Shown one piece after another: positions 32,324 through 40,469 of a DNA stretch of 64,000 bases. Each line of letters opens with the position of its first letter. Positions within the stretch are counted from its first letter, which is position 1. The notes under the pieces are model-generated. The model had not been told where the DNA came from. It made no database searches and saw only the letters and a program-made list of their open reading frames with translations. The DNA is from Stenotrophomonas bentonitica (GTDB taxonomy: Bacteria > Pseudomonadota > Gammaproteobacteria > Xanthomonadales > Xanthomonadaceae). Location of the stretch: NCBI RefSeq assembly GCF_002887735.1, contig NZ_PKQP01000002.1:186001-250000 (forward strand), in the 5' to 3' direction. Made by a program: the position numbers and the translations under genes.

Positions 32324-32518
32324 TCAGGTGGTGAGGGTGAGCTCACCACCGGCGGTCCGGAACTGGCGACCGTCGCGGATCAGATGGCGGCCGTCGGCCA
32401 ACTCATAGCGCGCCCCCTGGCTGTTGCCGGCGGGCGCATCGACCTGCTCGTCCTTGAACTCGATGATGACGTAGTCGTCGCCGTTGGCATCGGTGGCGGG
32501 AAACTGTCGGAACGACAT
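32324..32518 (-). CDS. Small hypothetical protein with a strong ribosome site
   Basis: 64 residues. The ATG at 32518 is preceded by AGGAGGTG, a near-perfect Shine-Dalgarno, which makes this short frame credible. Sequence FPATDANGDDYVIIEFKDEQVD, then YELADGRHLIRDGRQFRTAGGEL suggests a small beta-rich fold. No signal or cysteines. The family is not recognised by name. It is monocistronic between tyrA and the ABC exporter. Confidence 0.7.
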   Translation of the reverse strand: MSFRQFPATDANGDDYVIIEFKDEQVDAPAGNSQGARYELADGRHLIRDGRQFRTAGGELTLTT

Positions 32519-32585
32519 GAAACACCTCCTGCAGCGCATCCAGTGAGGGCTGCAGGATGCGACGTCCGGTGTTACCGGCCCGTCA

Positions 32586-34352
32586 TCAATCGATGAACTG
32601 CAGGCGCGCCAGTTCGGCGTAGAGACCGCCTTCGGCCAGCAGTTCGGCATGCGTGCCCTGGGCCACGATGCGACCGTGGTCCATCACCACGATGCGGTCG
32701 GCCTTGAGCACGGTGGCCAGGCGGTGCGCGATCACCAGCGTGGTGCGCCCGGCCATCAGGCGCTCCAGCGCCTGCTGCACGGCGCGCTCGCTCTGTGCAT
32801 CCAGCGCGCTGGTGGCTTCGTCGAGCAACAGGATCGGCGCGTTCTTGAGCAGGGCGCGCGCGATCGCGATGCGCTGCTGCTGGCCGCCGGACAGGCGCGC
32901 ACCGCGCTCGCCAAGCTCGCTGGCATACCCCTCGGGCAGTGCGCGCAGGAACTCATCGGCCTCGGCCGCTTCGGCCGCGCGCTGTACCTCTTCATCGGTC
33001 GCATCCAGGCGCCCGTAGCGGATGTTCTCGAACGCGCTGCTGGCAAACAGCGTCGGCTGCTGCGGCACCAGTGCCAGCTGCTCGCGCAGCTGCGCGGGGT
33101 CGACCTGGCGCAGGTCCACGCCGTCCACGAGGATGCGGCCGGCAGCCGGATCGTGGAAGCGCAGCAGCATCGACAGGATGGTGCTCTTGCCGGCGCCGGA
33201 GGGGCCGACCAGCGCGACCGTTTCACCCGGTCGCACGTGCAGGTCCACATGATCCAGGGCGGCCGTATCCGGGCGCTGCGGGTAATGGAACACCACCTCC
33301 TCGAACCGGATCTCGCCGCGCAGTGGCTGCGGCAACCCGGTTGGATTGGCGGGGGCGGTGATCTCGACCTCTTCCTGCAGCAGCTCGGCAATCCGGCCCA
33401 TGCCACCGGAGGCACGCTGCAGTTCGTTCCAGACTTCGGCCAGTGCGCCGACCGAGCCGCCGCCGATCAGCGCATACAGCACGAACTGGCCCAGGGTGCC
33501 GGCACTCATGTTGCCGTCGATCACCTCGTGCGCGCCCAACCACAGCACGCCGACGATCGCGCCGAACACCAGCACGATGGCGCTGGCGGTGACGATCGAT
33601 TGTGCGCGGATGCGCCGGCGTGCGGCACCGATGGCATCGCTGAGGGCGGCGTTGAAGCGGCCACGTTCATAGGGCTCGCGCGCGTGCGCCTGCACGGTGC
33701 GTACCGCACCCAGGGTCTCCGAGGCCAGGCTGTTGGCATCGGCGATGCGGTCCTGGCTGGCGCGCGCGATGCTGCGCAGGCGGCGGGCGCCGATGATGAT
33801 CGGCAGCACCGCCAGCGGAATGCCGACCAGCGACCAAGCCGCCAGGTGCGGGCTGGTCACGAACAGCATCACCAGGCTGCCGATCACGGTGACGCTGCTG
33901 CGCAGGGCCACCGACATGGTCGAGCCGATCACGCTGCGCAGCAGTTCGCTGTCGGCGGTCAGGCGCGAGACCAGCTCGCCGCTGCGGCTGCGGTCATGGA
34001 AGCCGGCGCCCAGGGTGATCAGGTGCGCGTACAGGCGGCTGCGCAGATCGGCGACCACCTTTTCCCCCAGCAGGGAGACGAAGAAAAAGCGAGCGGCCGT
34101 GGCCAGCGCCAGCACCACCGCGACCAGGAACAGCAGGGCAAAGGCCTTGTTGATCTGGCCCCCACTGTTGAAGCCGTGGTCGATCATCTGGCGGACCGCG
34201 ACCGGCAGGCTCAGCGTAGCCACCGACGAGACGGCCAGGGCCACCAGCCAGGCGCTGAATAGCCCGACATGCCGGCGCACGAATGGCCACAGCGTGTTCA
34301 AGCTGCCCAATCGGCGCATCGGCGTGTCTTGCGGAGCGGGTGCGTCAGTCAT
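32586..34352 (-). CDS. ABC exporter, fused membrane and ATPase domains
   Basis: 588 residues from the ATG at 34352, which overlaps the yigZ stop by 8 bp; a longer GTG start at 34397 is less likely. A half-transporter working as a homodimer: six membrane helices in residues about 25-320 (LFSAWLVALAVSSVATLSLP onward), then the ATPase with Walker A GPSGAGKS, Q-loop, signature LSGGQQQRIAIARALL and Walker B ILLLDEATSALD, and H-loop IAHRLATV. Similar to MsbA-like and multidrug or lipid exporters. The substrate is not predictable from context; YigZ upstream is unrelated in function. Confidence 0.9.
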   Translation of the reverse strand: MTDAPAPQDTPMRRLGSLNTLWPFVRRHVGLFSAWLVALAVSSVATLSLPVAVRQMIDHGFNSGGQINKAFALLFLVAVVLALATAARFFFVSLLGEKVVADLRSRLYAHLITLGAGFHDRSRSGELVSRLTADSELLRSVIGSTMSVALRSSVTVIGSLVMLFVTSPHLAAWSLVGIPLAVLPIIIGARRLRSIARASQDRIADANSLASETLGAVRTVQAHAREPYERGRFNAALSDAIGAARRRIRAQSIVTASAIVLVFGAIVGVLWLGAHEVIDGNMSAGTLGQFVLYALIGGGSVGALAEVWNELQRASGGMGRIAELLQEEVEITAPANPTGLPQPLRGEIRFEEVVFHYPQRPDTAALDHVDLHVRPGETVALVGPSGAGKSTILSMLLRFHDPAAGRILVDGVDLRQVDPAQLREQLALVPQQPTLFASSAFENIRYGRLDATDEEVQRAAEAAEADEFLRALPEGYASELGERGARLSGGQQQRIAIARALLKNAPILLLDEATSALDAQSERAVQQALERLMAGRTTLVIAHRLATVLKADRIVVMDHGRIVAQGTHAELLAEGGLYAELARLQFID

Positions 34353-34953
34353 TCGATGGGCCTGGTTCGATGCGGGATTCAATACGGACACGATCACGAG
34401 TGGCGTCGCGGAGGCGGTTTTTCAACAGCTCGACCTGATCGGCCGGCAAGCGCAGGTGCAGGTTCACGCCGTCGGCGGTGAAGGCTTCGCCCACTTTTTC
34501 GGCCAGATGCGCGCCCAGCGCGGCATGCAGCGGGCCCAGATCTTCGAAGCCGGCGTGCACATCCAGTTCGGCCATGGCGATCAGAGGCAGCCGTGGCGCG
34601 ACCCGCAGGCACTCGGCGGCGGTACCGCCGTAGGCGCGCACCAGGCCGCCCGCGCCGAGCTTGATGCCGCCGTACCAGCGTGTGACCACGACCATCACCC
34701 GGTCGAAGCCCTGGCCATCGATCGCCGCCAGGATCGGGCGGCCGGCCGTGCCGGCGGGCTCGCCGTCGTCGCTGGAGCGGTAGTCGTTGCCGTAGCGATA
34801 GGCCCAGCAGTTGTGGGTGGCATCCACGACGGCAACCTGCTGCAGGAATTCCAGCGCGGCGGCCACGTGTGGAATCGGCGCGGCATGGGCGATGAAGCGG
34901 CTGTGCTTGATGTCCAGGCTGTGGCTGACGGTGGTGGCGAGCGTATCGGGCAT
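34345..34953 (-). CDS. yigZ: YigZ/IMPACT-family protein
   Basis: 202 residues from ATG 34953. The two-domain UPF0029 layout is visible: the N-terminal IMPACT domain (IKHSRFIAHAAPI, THNCWAYRYGND, SDDGEPAGTAGRPILAAI, VVVTRWYGGIKLGAGGLVRAYGG) and a C-terminal ferredoxin-like part. The strictly conserved DDGEP and WYGG blocks are intact. Family members are proposed to bind nucleic acid or regulate translation; the biochemical role is uncertain. It is followed by the ABC exporter with overlap. Confidence 0.93.
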   Translation of the reverse strand: MPDTLATTVSHSLDIKHSRFIAHAAPIPHVAAALEFLQQVAVVDATHNCWAYRYGNDYRSSDDGEPAGTAGRPILAAIDGQGFDRVMVVVTRWYGGIKLGAGGLVRAYGGTAAECLRVAPRLPLIAMAELDVHAGFEDLGPLHAALGAHLAEKVGEAFTADGVNLHLRLPADQVELLKNRLRDATRDRVRIESRIEPGPSND

Positions 34954-34997
34954 TCCCACCATTCTAGTGGGGATGCCCGTTCACCGTGCGCGCAGCG

Positions 34998-35987
34998 TCA
35001 GTTCTCGAGCAGCTGGCGCAGATCGCGCGGGATGCGCACTTCCGGGTATTGCTGGAGGTAGCGTTCCAGACTGGCACGCGCGGTATCCACGTCACCGGCA
35101 TCGCGACGCTCGCGGATGCGCTTGAGCCACTGTTTGCGCGGCAGGCCGGCGTCGGCCGCGACGGCCTGATGCAGGGCGCGCACGGCGTCGTCTGCCGAGG
35201 CGGGTACCGCCATCGGCGCGGCCGCACGACGCATCACGCCAGGCGCGCTGGGCGCGCTGGGCGCGGGCTTGGCCGGTGCGGCGCTCGTGGAGGCGGCGCG
35301 CGGCGCTTGGCGCTCGAGGGTGGAGCCGGTCACCACGACACGGTCCAGCGCCGGTTCTGCCGCCTCCATCGCATAGGAGGTGGCCGCTTCGGGCGCCGGG
35401 GCCGACATCATCGGTGCCGGCGCCTGCACCGGGGCCGGGGCGGGCGGTACAGGCGCGGCGATGGCTTCCGGGCGCGGCGCTGCGACGCGCCGTGCGCGTT
35501 CGGGTGCCGGCGGCGCGGCGGCTGGAGCAGGTGTGGGGTGTGCCTTGGCCTGTGCCTGGGGCTTGGCCGCGCGCTGCTGCTGCACCACCGGCGGTGCCGC
35601 GTCAGGCGGTGGCGGAGACGGCGCGGCATCCATCGCCGGTGCAGCGTCGGTGACTGCGGCGCTCGAGGCCGGGGCAGCGACCGGCTCGGCCAGAGGGGGC
35701 GCGGGCGGGTCGTCGGGCTTGAGCTGCCACGCGATGCCCACCGCGAAGATCACCGAGGCGGCCAGCCCGAACGCCGCCGGAAGCCGCGAGCGCGGGCGCC
35801 GCGAACGGCGGGGCGCATCGGGCGGGAGCTTCCAGGTGGCCGCATCGGCCGCCGGTGCTTCCACGGCGGTGCGCGCGGCCGCCAGCACGGCCTCGTCGAT
35901 CGCCGGCGCGGGCCCGGTGGCACTGGGCCGGCCCAGCAGCCGGGCCAGTTCGCGTTCTTCAGGGGTCAGCGGATCCGGGCGGTTCAT
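34998..35987 (-). CDS. Pro/Ala-rich single-pass membrane protein, probable anti-sigma partner
   Basis: 329 residues. Its ATG overlaps the sigma-factor stop by four bases, the usual arrangement of sigma and anti-sigma. Cytoplasmic N terminus (LTPEERELARLLGRPSA...), a basic stop-transfer patch, one membrane helix at about residues 70-89 (LPAAFGLAASVIFAVGIAW), then a roughly 150-residue Pro/Ala linker able to span the periplasm. At 215-222 it has DRVVVTGS, resembling the plug-domain start of xanthomonad TonB-dependent receptors. The last 70 residues are charged helices. No zinc anti-sigma (HxxxCxxC) motif is present. Anti-sigma function is inferred from position and topology. Confidence 0.75.
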   Translation of the reverse strand: MNRPDPLTPEERELARLLGRPSATGPAPAIDEAVLAAARTAVEAPAADAATWKLPPDAPRRSRRPRSRLPAAFGLAASVIFAVGIAWQLKPDDPPAPPLAEPVAAPASSAAVTDAAPAMDAAPSPPPPDAAPPVVQQQRAAKPQAQAKAHPTPAPAAAPPAPERARRVAAPRPEAIAAPVPPAPAPVQAPAPMMSAPAPEAATSYAMEAAEPALDRVVVTGSTLERQAPRAASTSAAPAKPAPSAPSAPGVMRRAAAPMAVPASADDAVRALHQAVAADAGLPRKQWLKRIRERRDAGDVDTARASLERYLQQYPEVRIPRDLRQLLEN

Positions 35988-36610
35988 ACGGTCAACCCCA
36001 CACGGAGTTTATCCATGGCATAGCGCAGCCGCGATTTGACGGTCTCGCGGCCGACCCCGGTGATCTCGGCAATCTCTTCCAGGCTCAGTTCCTGTTCCAG
36101 GCGCAACTGCAGGACCTCGCGCTGCTCGGGCGGCAACTGCTCCATCGCCAGCTGCAGTTGGCGGCGCTGTTCGAATTCGGACAGCTGGGATTCGGGGGTG
36201 CGCGCATCGGTGATCGCCGCGACCCGCTCATCGGCGTCGATCGGGGCCGACGGCCGGTGCCTGGCCGCACGCCAGTGGTCATTGAGGCGGTTGTGGGCGA
36301 TCCGGAATAGCCAGGTGGTAAAGGCGGCCTCGGGCTGCCAGCCGGCCCGCGCGGCGATCACCCGCTGCCAGACATCCTGGAACATCTCATCGGCCAACGC
36401 GCCATCGCGCAGCTGGCGCAGCAGGAAGCTGTACAGACGGCTGCGATGACGGCCATACAGCGCCTCGAACGCACGCAGGTCGCCGCCGGCCCAGGCCAGC
36501 ATCAGCGCTTCATCAGTCGGCAGGGCAAGGGCGTCCACGGCCGACAGAGTAAGCGCTGCGGGGGTGTTCGCATAGTCGATGGGGCGCCGGGCGGCGGAAC
36601 GGGTTGGCAT
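35984..36610 (-). CDS. ECF-type RNA polymerase sigma factor
   Basis: 208 residues from ATG 36610; an in-frame ATG at 36676 would add 22 residues and has a GGGGGC-like site, so the start is open. Region 2 is clear (DEALMLAWAGGDLRAFEALYGRHRS-type helix, DEMFQDVWQRVI, FTTWLFRIAHNRLNDHWR), and so is region 4 (LPPEQREVLQLRLEQELSLEEIAEIT, then GVGRETVKSRLRYAMDKL). Regions 1 and 3 are absent, as in group 4 sigmas. The adjacent membrane protein overlaps it. The gene is divergent from the GGDEF-EAL gene across a short gap, which could be a target promoter; I could not identify a target motif. Confidence 0.9.
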   Translation of the reverse strand: MPTRSAARRPIDYANTPAALTLSAVDALALPTDEALMLAWAGGDLRAFEALYGRHRSRLYSFLLRQLRDGALADEMFQDVWQRVIAARAGWQPEAAFTTWLFRIAHNRLNDHWRAARHRPSAPIDADERVAAITDARTPESQLSEFEQRRQLQLAMEQLPPEQREVLQLRLEQELSLEEIAEITGVGRETVKSRLRYAMDKLRVGLTV

Positions 36611-36741
36611 GGCGATGACCTGGGGCACAGGATCAAGAACGTCCAGCAACGCCGGACGGGGTTGAGACGCTTCCATTGCCCCCCGGTCCGCGCGTTATGC
36701 TCGCAGGACAGGGGAGGTGCCGGGCAGCCGGCGCCCGAGAG

Positions 36742-39624
36742 ATGAGCGACGTGTCCAGCCAGATGGTGACCTCTTCAGTGCAACGCGACGGTGATGCGGT
36801 GATTCCTGCCGCGGTCGCCACGGCGTTGTGCGCCCAGTTGCCGGCGGGCGCAGCGGTCGCCCTGGCCTGGTCGGACCCGGTGCTGGGCGAGGGCCGCCAC
36901 GGCCACCCGGAAGGCGGCGCCGCAGGGCCCGGTCCCACCGCTCCGCGGCAGCAGGCGGCATCGGCGCGGCTGGCCCTGCAGCAATGCTGGCACCATGGCG
37001 GCTCGGAACTGACCCTGGACGTGTCACTGGCCGGCGATACGCCGCCACCGGACAGCTGGTGGACGGCCGCGCGCTGCCTGTTCCAGAGCACCGTGCTGCT
37101 GGCCCGGCAGCGGCGCGAGATCGCCTCGCTGGAAGACTCCAAGCGCCTGCAGCAGGCACTGTATGAAATCGCCGATCTGGCCGGTGCCGATCTGGAAATG
37201 GCCGAGATGCTGCGCCACTTCCACCGCGTGCTCAATTCCCTGATGTATGCGCAGAACTGCTTCATCGTTGAGTACGACGACGTTCGCCACCGGGTCCGCT
37301 TCCTGTACTTCGCCGATCAGAAAGATGATTTCGTCGCCGACCCGGACCGCAGCTACGAAGAACACGAAATGCCGCGCAGCCTAACCTTCGCGCTATTGCG
37401 GCATGGCGAGCCATTGAGTGGGCCCTCGCGCGAGCTGCTGGCCATCCTCGATGACGAACACGACCCCGAGCGTGGGCCCGAGAGCCTGGACTGGCTGGGC
37501 GTGCCGATGCTGCGCGACGGGCGCGTATGCGGTGCGATCGTGGTGCAGAGCTACGAGCATCGCGCGCGCTATGGCGAGGCCGACCGCACGCTGCTGGGCT
37601 ATGTCGCCCAGCACATCCTGACCGCGATGGACCGGCGCCAGGCGCAGGTACAGCTGGAGCGGCAGGTGGAGCGCCGCACGGTCGAGCTGCAGCGCGCCAA
37701 CCGCAACCTGCAGGAGGAGGTGGTCGAACGCCGCCGCGCTGAGAAACTGCAGATGGCGCTGTTCAACATCGCCGAGCTGGCGATGAGCGCCGAGTCGCTG
37801 TCGCAGTACTACGGCCAGGTGCATGGCGTCGTCGGCACGCTGCTGGATGCGCGCAATTTCTATATCGCCCTGGTCAACGAAAAAGGTGACGGGCTGGAGT
37901 TCGTCTACTCGGTGGACGAGTACAACCCGTCGCGAGCACCGCGGCCCTTCAGTGATGGCTTGACCGAATTCATCGTGCGCAACCGCCAGCCGCTGCTGGC
38001 CACCCGCGAGCGCATCGATGCGCTGCGCGAGAGTGGGGTGGTGCGCGAGTTCGGCGCGCGTTCGAACTGCTGGCTGGGCGTGCCGTTGCTGAGCGATGAC
38101 GATGTGGTCGGCGTGATCGTGGTGCAGAGTTATTCGCCGGAGGTGGTGTTCACCGTGCACGATCAGCGGCTGCTGACCTTCGTGGCGCAGAACATCGGCA
38201 ACGGGCTGGCGCGCCAGCGCGACCAGGAGCGGTTGCGCAATGCGCATGCTGATCTGGAAAGGCGCGTGGACGAGCGCACCCGCGAGCTGGCCGACGTCAA
38301 CGACAAGCTGCTGGGCCAGATCGGCGAGCGCCTGCGCGCTGAGCAGCGCCTCACCCATCAGGCCATGCATGATGCGCTGACCGGACTGCCCAATCGCCTG
38401 CATCTGCTGGACCGGCTGGAAGATGCGATCGCACGTGCGCGCGCCAGCGAGGGACAGGGCTTTGCGGTGCTGTTCCTGGATCTGGACCGCTTCAAGCTGG
38501 TCAATGACAGCATCGGCCATGCCGCGGGTGATCAGATGCTGGTCGAGGTGGCCAAGCGCATCGTCTCGATGATCTCCGCACAGGATGTGGTCGCCCGGCT
38601 GGGCGGGGATGAGTTCGCGATCCTGCTCCAGTGCGGCGATGGCCTGGCCTCGGCGCTGGAGTTCTCACAGCGCATGCTGGTGGCGCTGGAAGAATCGATG
38701 TGGGTGAAGGGGCGCGAACTGTTCCCCTCCGGCAGCCTCGGCATCGCCATGTGGAACCCCCGCTACCGCAACGGCGAAGAGCTGGTGCGCGATGCGGATG
38801 CGGCGATGTACCGCGCCAAGGCGCAGGGCAATGATCGCTGTGCGGTGTTCGATGAGGCGATGCGCGAGCAGGCCCTGCGCAGCTTGGACCTGGAGGCGGA
38901 CCTGCGCCGGGCCATCATCAACCGCGATTTCATGCCGTTCTATCAGCCGATCGTGCGGCTCAGCGATGGTGAGCTGGTCGGCCACGAAGCGCTGTTGCGC
39001 TGGCAGCACGAGCGCCGCGGGTTGCTGCTGCCCAGCGCCTTCCTGGACCTGGGGGAAGAAAGTGGCCTGATCGAACAGGTGGACTGGCTGCTGTACGAGC
39101 AGGTGATCACCCAGCTTGCGCGTGGCGGCCGTGGGTATCTGTCCGTCAATGTGTCCCCGCGGCACTTCCGCTCGGCCGATTTCAGCACGCGCCTGTTCGG
39201 CCTGATCGAAGCGGCCGGCGCCGATCCGCACCGGCTGCGGCTGGAGATCACCGAGGTGGCGCTGCTGGATGACGGCCCGCGCACGCTGCGCATCCTGCAG
39301 ACCCTGCGCGAGCGCGGCGTGCTGGTGCAGCTGGATGATTTCGGCACCGGCTTCTCGGCGCTGTCCTACCTGCATCGCTTCCCGATCTCGACGCTGAAGA
39401 TCGATCAATCGTTCATCGCCGGCCTGCACGGGCAGGACATGCAGAGCACGCACGCGCTGGTGCAGGGCGTGCTGTCGCTGGCACGCACGCTGGGCATCGA
39501 AACGGTGGGCGAGGGGATCGAGACCCAGGCCCAGCACGACACGTTGCTGCAGCTGGGCTGCGATTACGGCCAGGGCTATCTGCTGGGCCGGCCGGCCCCG
39601 ATGGCGACCACCGCGACGGCCTGA
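36742..39624 (+). CDS. GAF-GAF-GGDEF-EAL cyclic di-GMP enzyme
   Basis: 960 residues from ATG 36742. Two GAF-type sensor domains (about 145-310 and 350-510, each ending in a GVP-L.. DD.VVGVIVVQSY-like block), separated by a coiled coil (QVQLERQVERRTVELQRA), then a second coiled coil, GGDEF and EAL. The GGDEF motif is intact at 621-625 (RLGGDEFAILL). The I-site RxxD five residues earlier is not present. The EAL motif is intact at 749-751 (GHEALLRW), with DDFGTGFSALSYL. Both diguanylate cyclase and phosphodiesterase chemistry are possible; one may dominate. No membrane segments, so it is cytosolic. It is divergent from the sigma-factor gene. Confidence 0.92.
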   Translation: MSDVSSQMVTSSVQRDGDAVIPAAVATALCAQLPAGAAVALAWSDPVLGEGRHGHPEGGAAGPGPTAPRQQAASARLALQQCWHHGGSELTLDVSLAGDTPPPDSWWTAARCLFQSTVLLARQRREIASLEDSKRLQQALYEIADLAGADLEMAEMLRHFHRVLNSLMYAQNCFIVEYDDVRHRVRFLYFADQKDDFVADPDRSYEEHEMPRSLTFALLRHGEPLSGPSRELLAILDDEHDPERGPESLDWLGVPMLRDGRVCGAIVVQSYEHRARYGEADRTLLGYVAQHILTAMDRRQAQVQLERQVERRTVELQRANRNLQEEVVERRRAEKLQMALFNIAELAMSAESLSQYYGQVHGVVGTLLDARNFYIALVNEKGDGLEFVYSVDEYNPSRAPRPFSDGLTEFIVRNRQPLLATRERIDALRESGVVREFGARSNCWLGVPLLSDDDVVGVIVVQSYSPEVVFTVHDQRLLTFVAQNIGNGLARQRDQERLRNAHADLERRVDERTRELADVNDKLLGQIGERLRAEQRLTHQAMHDALTGLPNRLHLLDRLEDAIARARASEGQGFAVLFLDLDRFKLVNDSIGHAAGDQMLVEVAKRIVSMISAQDVVARLGGDEFAILLQCGDGLASALEFSQRMLVALEESMWVKGRELFPSGSLGIAMWNPRYRNGEELVRDADAAMYRAKAQGNDRCAVFDEAMREQALRSLDLEADLRRAIINRDFMPFYQPIVRLSDGELVGHEALLRWQHERRGLLLPSAFLDLGEESGLIEQVDWLLYEQVITQLARGGRGYLSVNVSPRHFRSADFSTRLFGLIEAAGADPHRLRLEITEVALLDDGPRTLRILQTLRERGVLVQLDDFGTGFSALSYLHRFPISTLKIDQSFIAGLHGQDMQSTHALVQGVLSLARTLGIETVGEGIETQAQHDTLLQLGCDYGQGYLLGRPAPMATTATA

Positions 39625-39645
39625 ACCGTCGCGGCAGCACGGGGA

Positions 39646-40239
39646 TCAACGCAGCGCGTTGGCCCGCTTCTCGTCGATCCACTTGGAGGCCTGCGCCGGC
39701 TCGTAGGCGCGCATCCAGGCCAGCATCTCGTCGATGTCCGAGCCGTACCACAGGTCCGCGCGCTGGGCCGGGTGCAGGAAGCGCTCTTCGACCATGCGGT
39801 CGATCATGCCGATCAGCGGGGCGTAGAAGCCATCCACATCCAGGAACGCGCAGGGCTTGTTGCCGATGCCCAGCTGACGCCAGGTCAGCATTTCGAAGAT
39901 TTCTTCCATCGTGCCGAAGCCACCGGGCAGGGCCACGAACGCATCGGACAGATCGAACATGCGCGACTTGCGCTCGTGCATCGAACCGACGATTTCCAGT
40001 TCGGTCAGGCCGCGGTGGGCCACTTCCCAATCCGCCAGCTGCTGCGGGATCACGCCGGTGACTTCGCCGCCACCTGCAAGCACGGCATTGGCCACGGTAC
40101 CCATCAGGCCGACGTTGCCGCCGCCGTATACCAGGCGCAGGCCATCCCGGGCGATCCGGTCACCCAGCGCGATGGCGCGCTCGGTGTAGACCGGCTTGCT
40201 GCCGGGGTTGGAACCACAGTAAACGCAAATCGACTTCAT
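39646..40239 (-). CDS. LOG-family protein (TIGR00730, cytokinin-riboside phosphoribohydrolase type)
   Basis: 197 residues. Rossmann-like nucleoside-monophosphate phosphoribohydrolase: CVYCGSNPGSKPVY at the start, VYGGGNVGLMG, MHERKSRMFDLSD and the PGGFGTMEE signature, all intact. Family members remove the ribose phosphate from AMP or N6-substituted AMP, releasing free bases. In plant-associated relatives this can yield cytokinins; here it may be simple nucleotide maintenance. It is transcribed on its own, with a GC-rich stem and T-run (about 40283-40315) upstream possibly ending the aminotransferase gene. Confidence 0.92.
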   Translation of the reverse strand: MKSICVYCGSNPGSKPVYTERAIALGDRIARDGLRLVYGGGNVGLMGTVANAVLAGGGEVTGVIPQQLADWEVAHRGLTELEIVGSMHERKSRMFDLSDAFVALPGGFGTMEEIFEMLTWRQLGIGNKPCAFLDVDGFYAPLIGMIDRMVEERFLHPAQRADLWYGSDIDEMLAWMRAYEPAQASKWIDEKRANALR

Positions 40240-40428
40240 TGGATCTTCCTGTGTTCAGAAACTGACGCGGCGGAAACGAAAAAGCCCCGCCGATGACCAG
40301 TGTTCCGGTCTCGTGACGGGGTGTCGTTCCGCGGATGCGGGCGGTGATTATCGCGCGTTATGGGCGGGGAGGCCAATCGGGGCCGGGGGATGGTGGCTGG
40401 GTAATGGTCGCTCTGCCGGATTTGTGGG

Positions 40429-40447
40429 AGCCGACCAACGGTCGGCT
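40429..40447. repeat. REP-type palindrome without GTAG end
   Basis: AGCCGACC, AAC, GGTCGGCT. The stem is identical to the SMAG copies at 6591 and 58577, but the flank reads GCC instead of CTAC, so it is a degenerate copy between the aminotransferase and LOG genes. Confidence 0.7.
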
Positions 40448-40469
40448 GCCGTTGTCCGTACCGCCGGCC

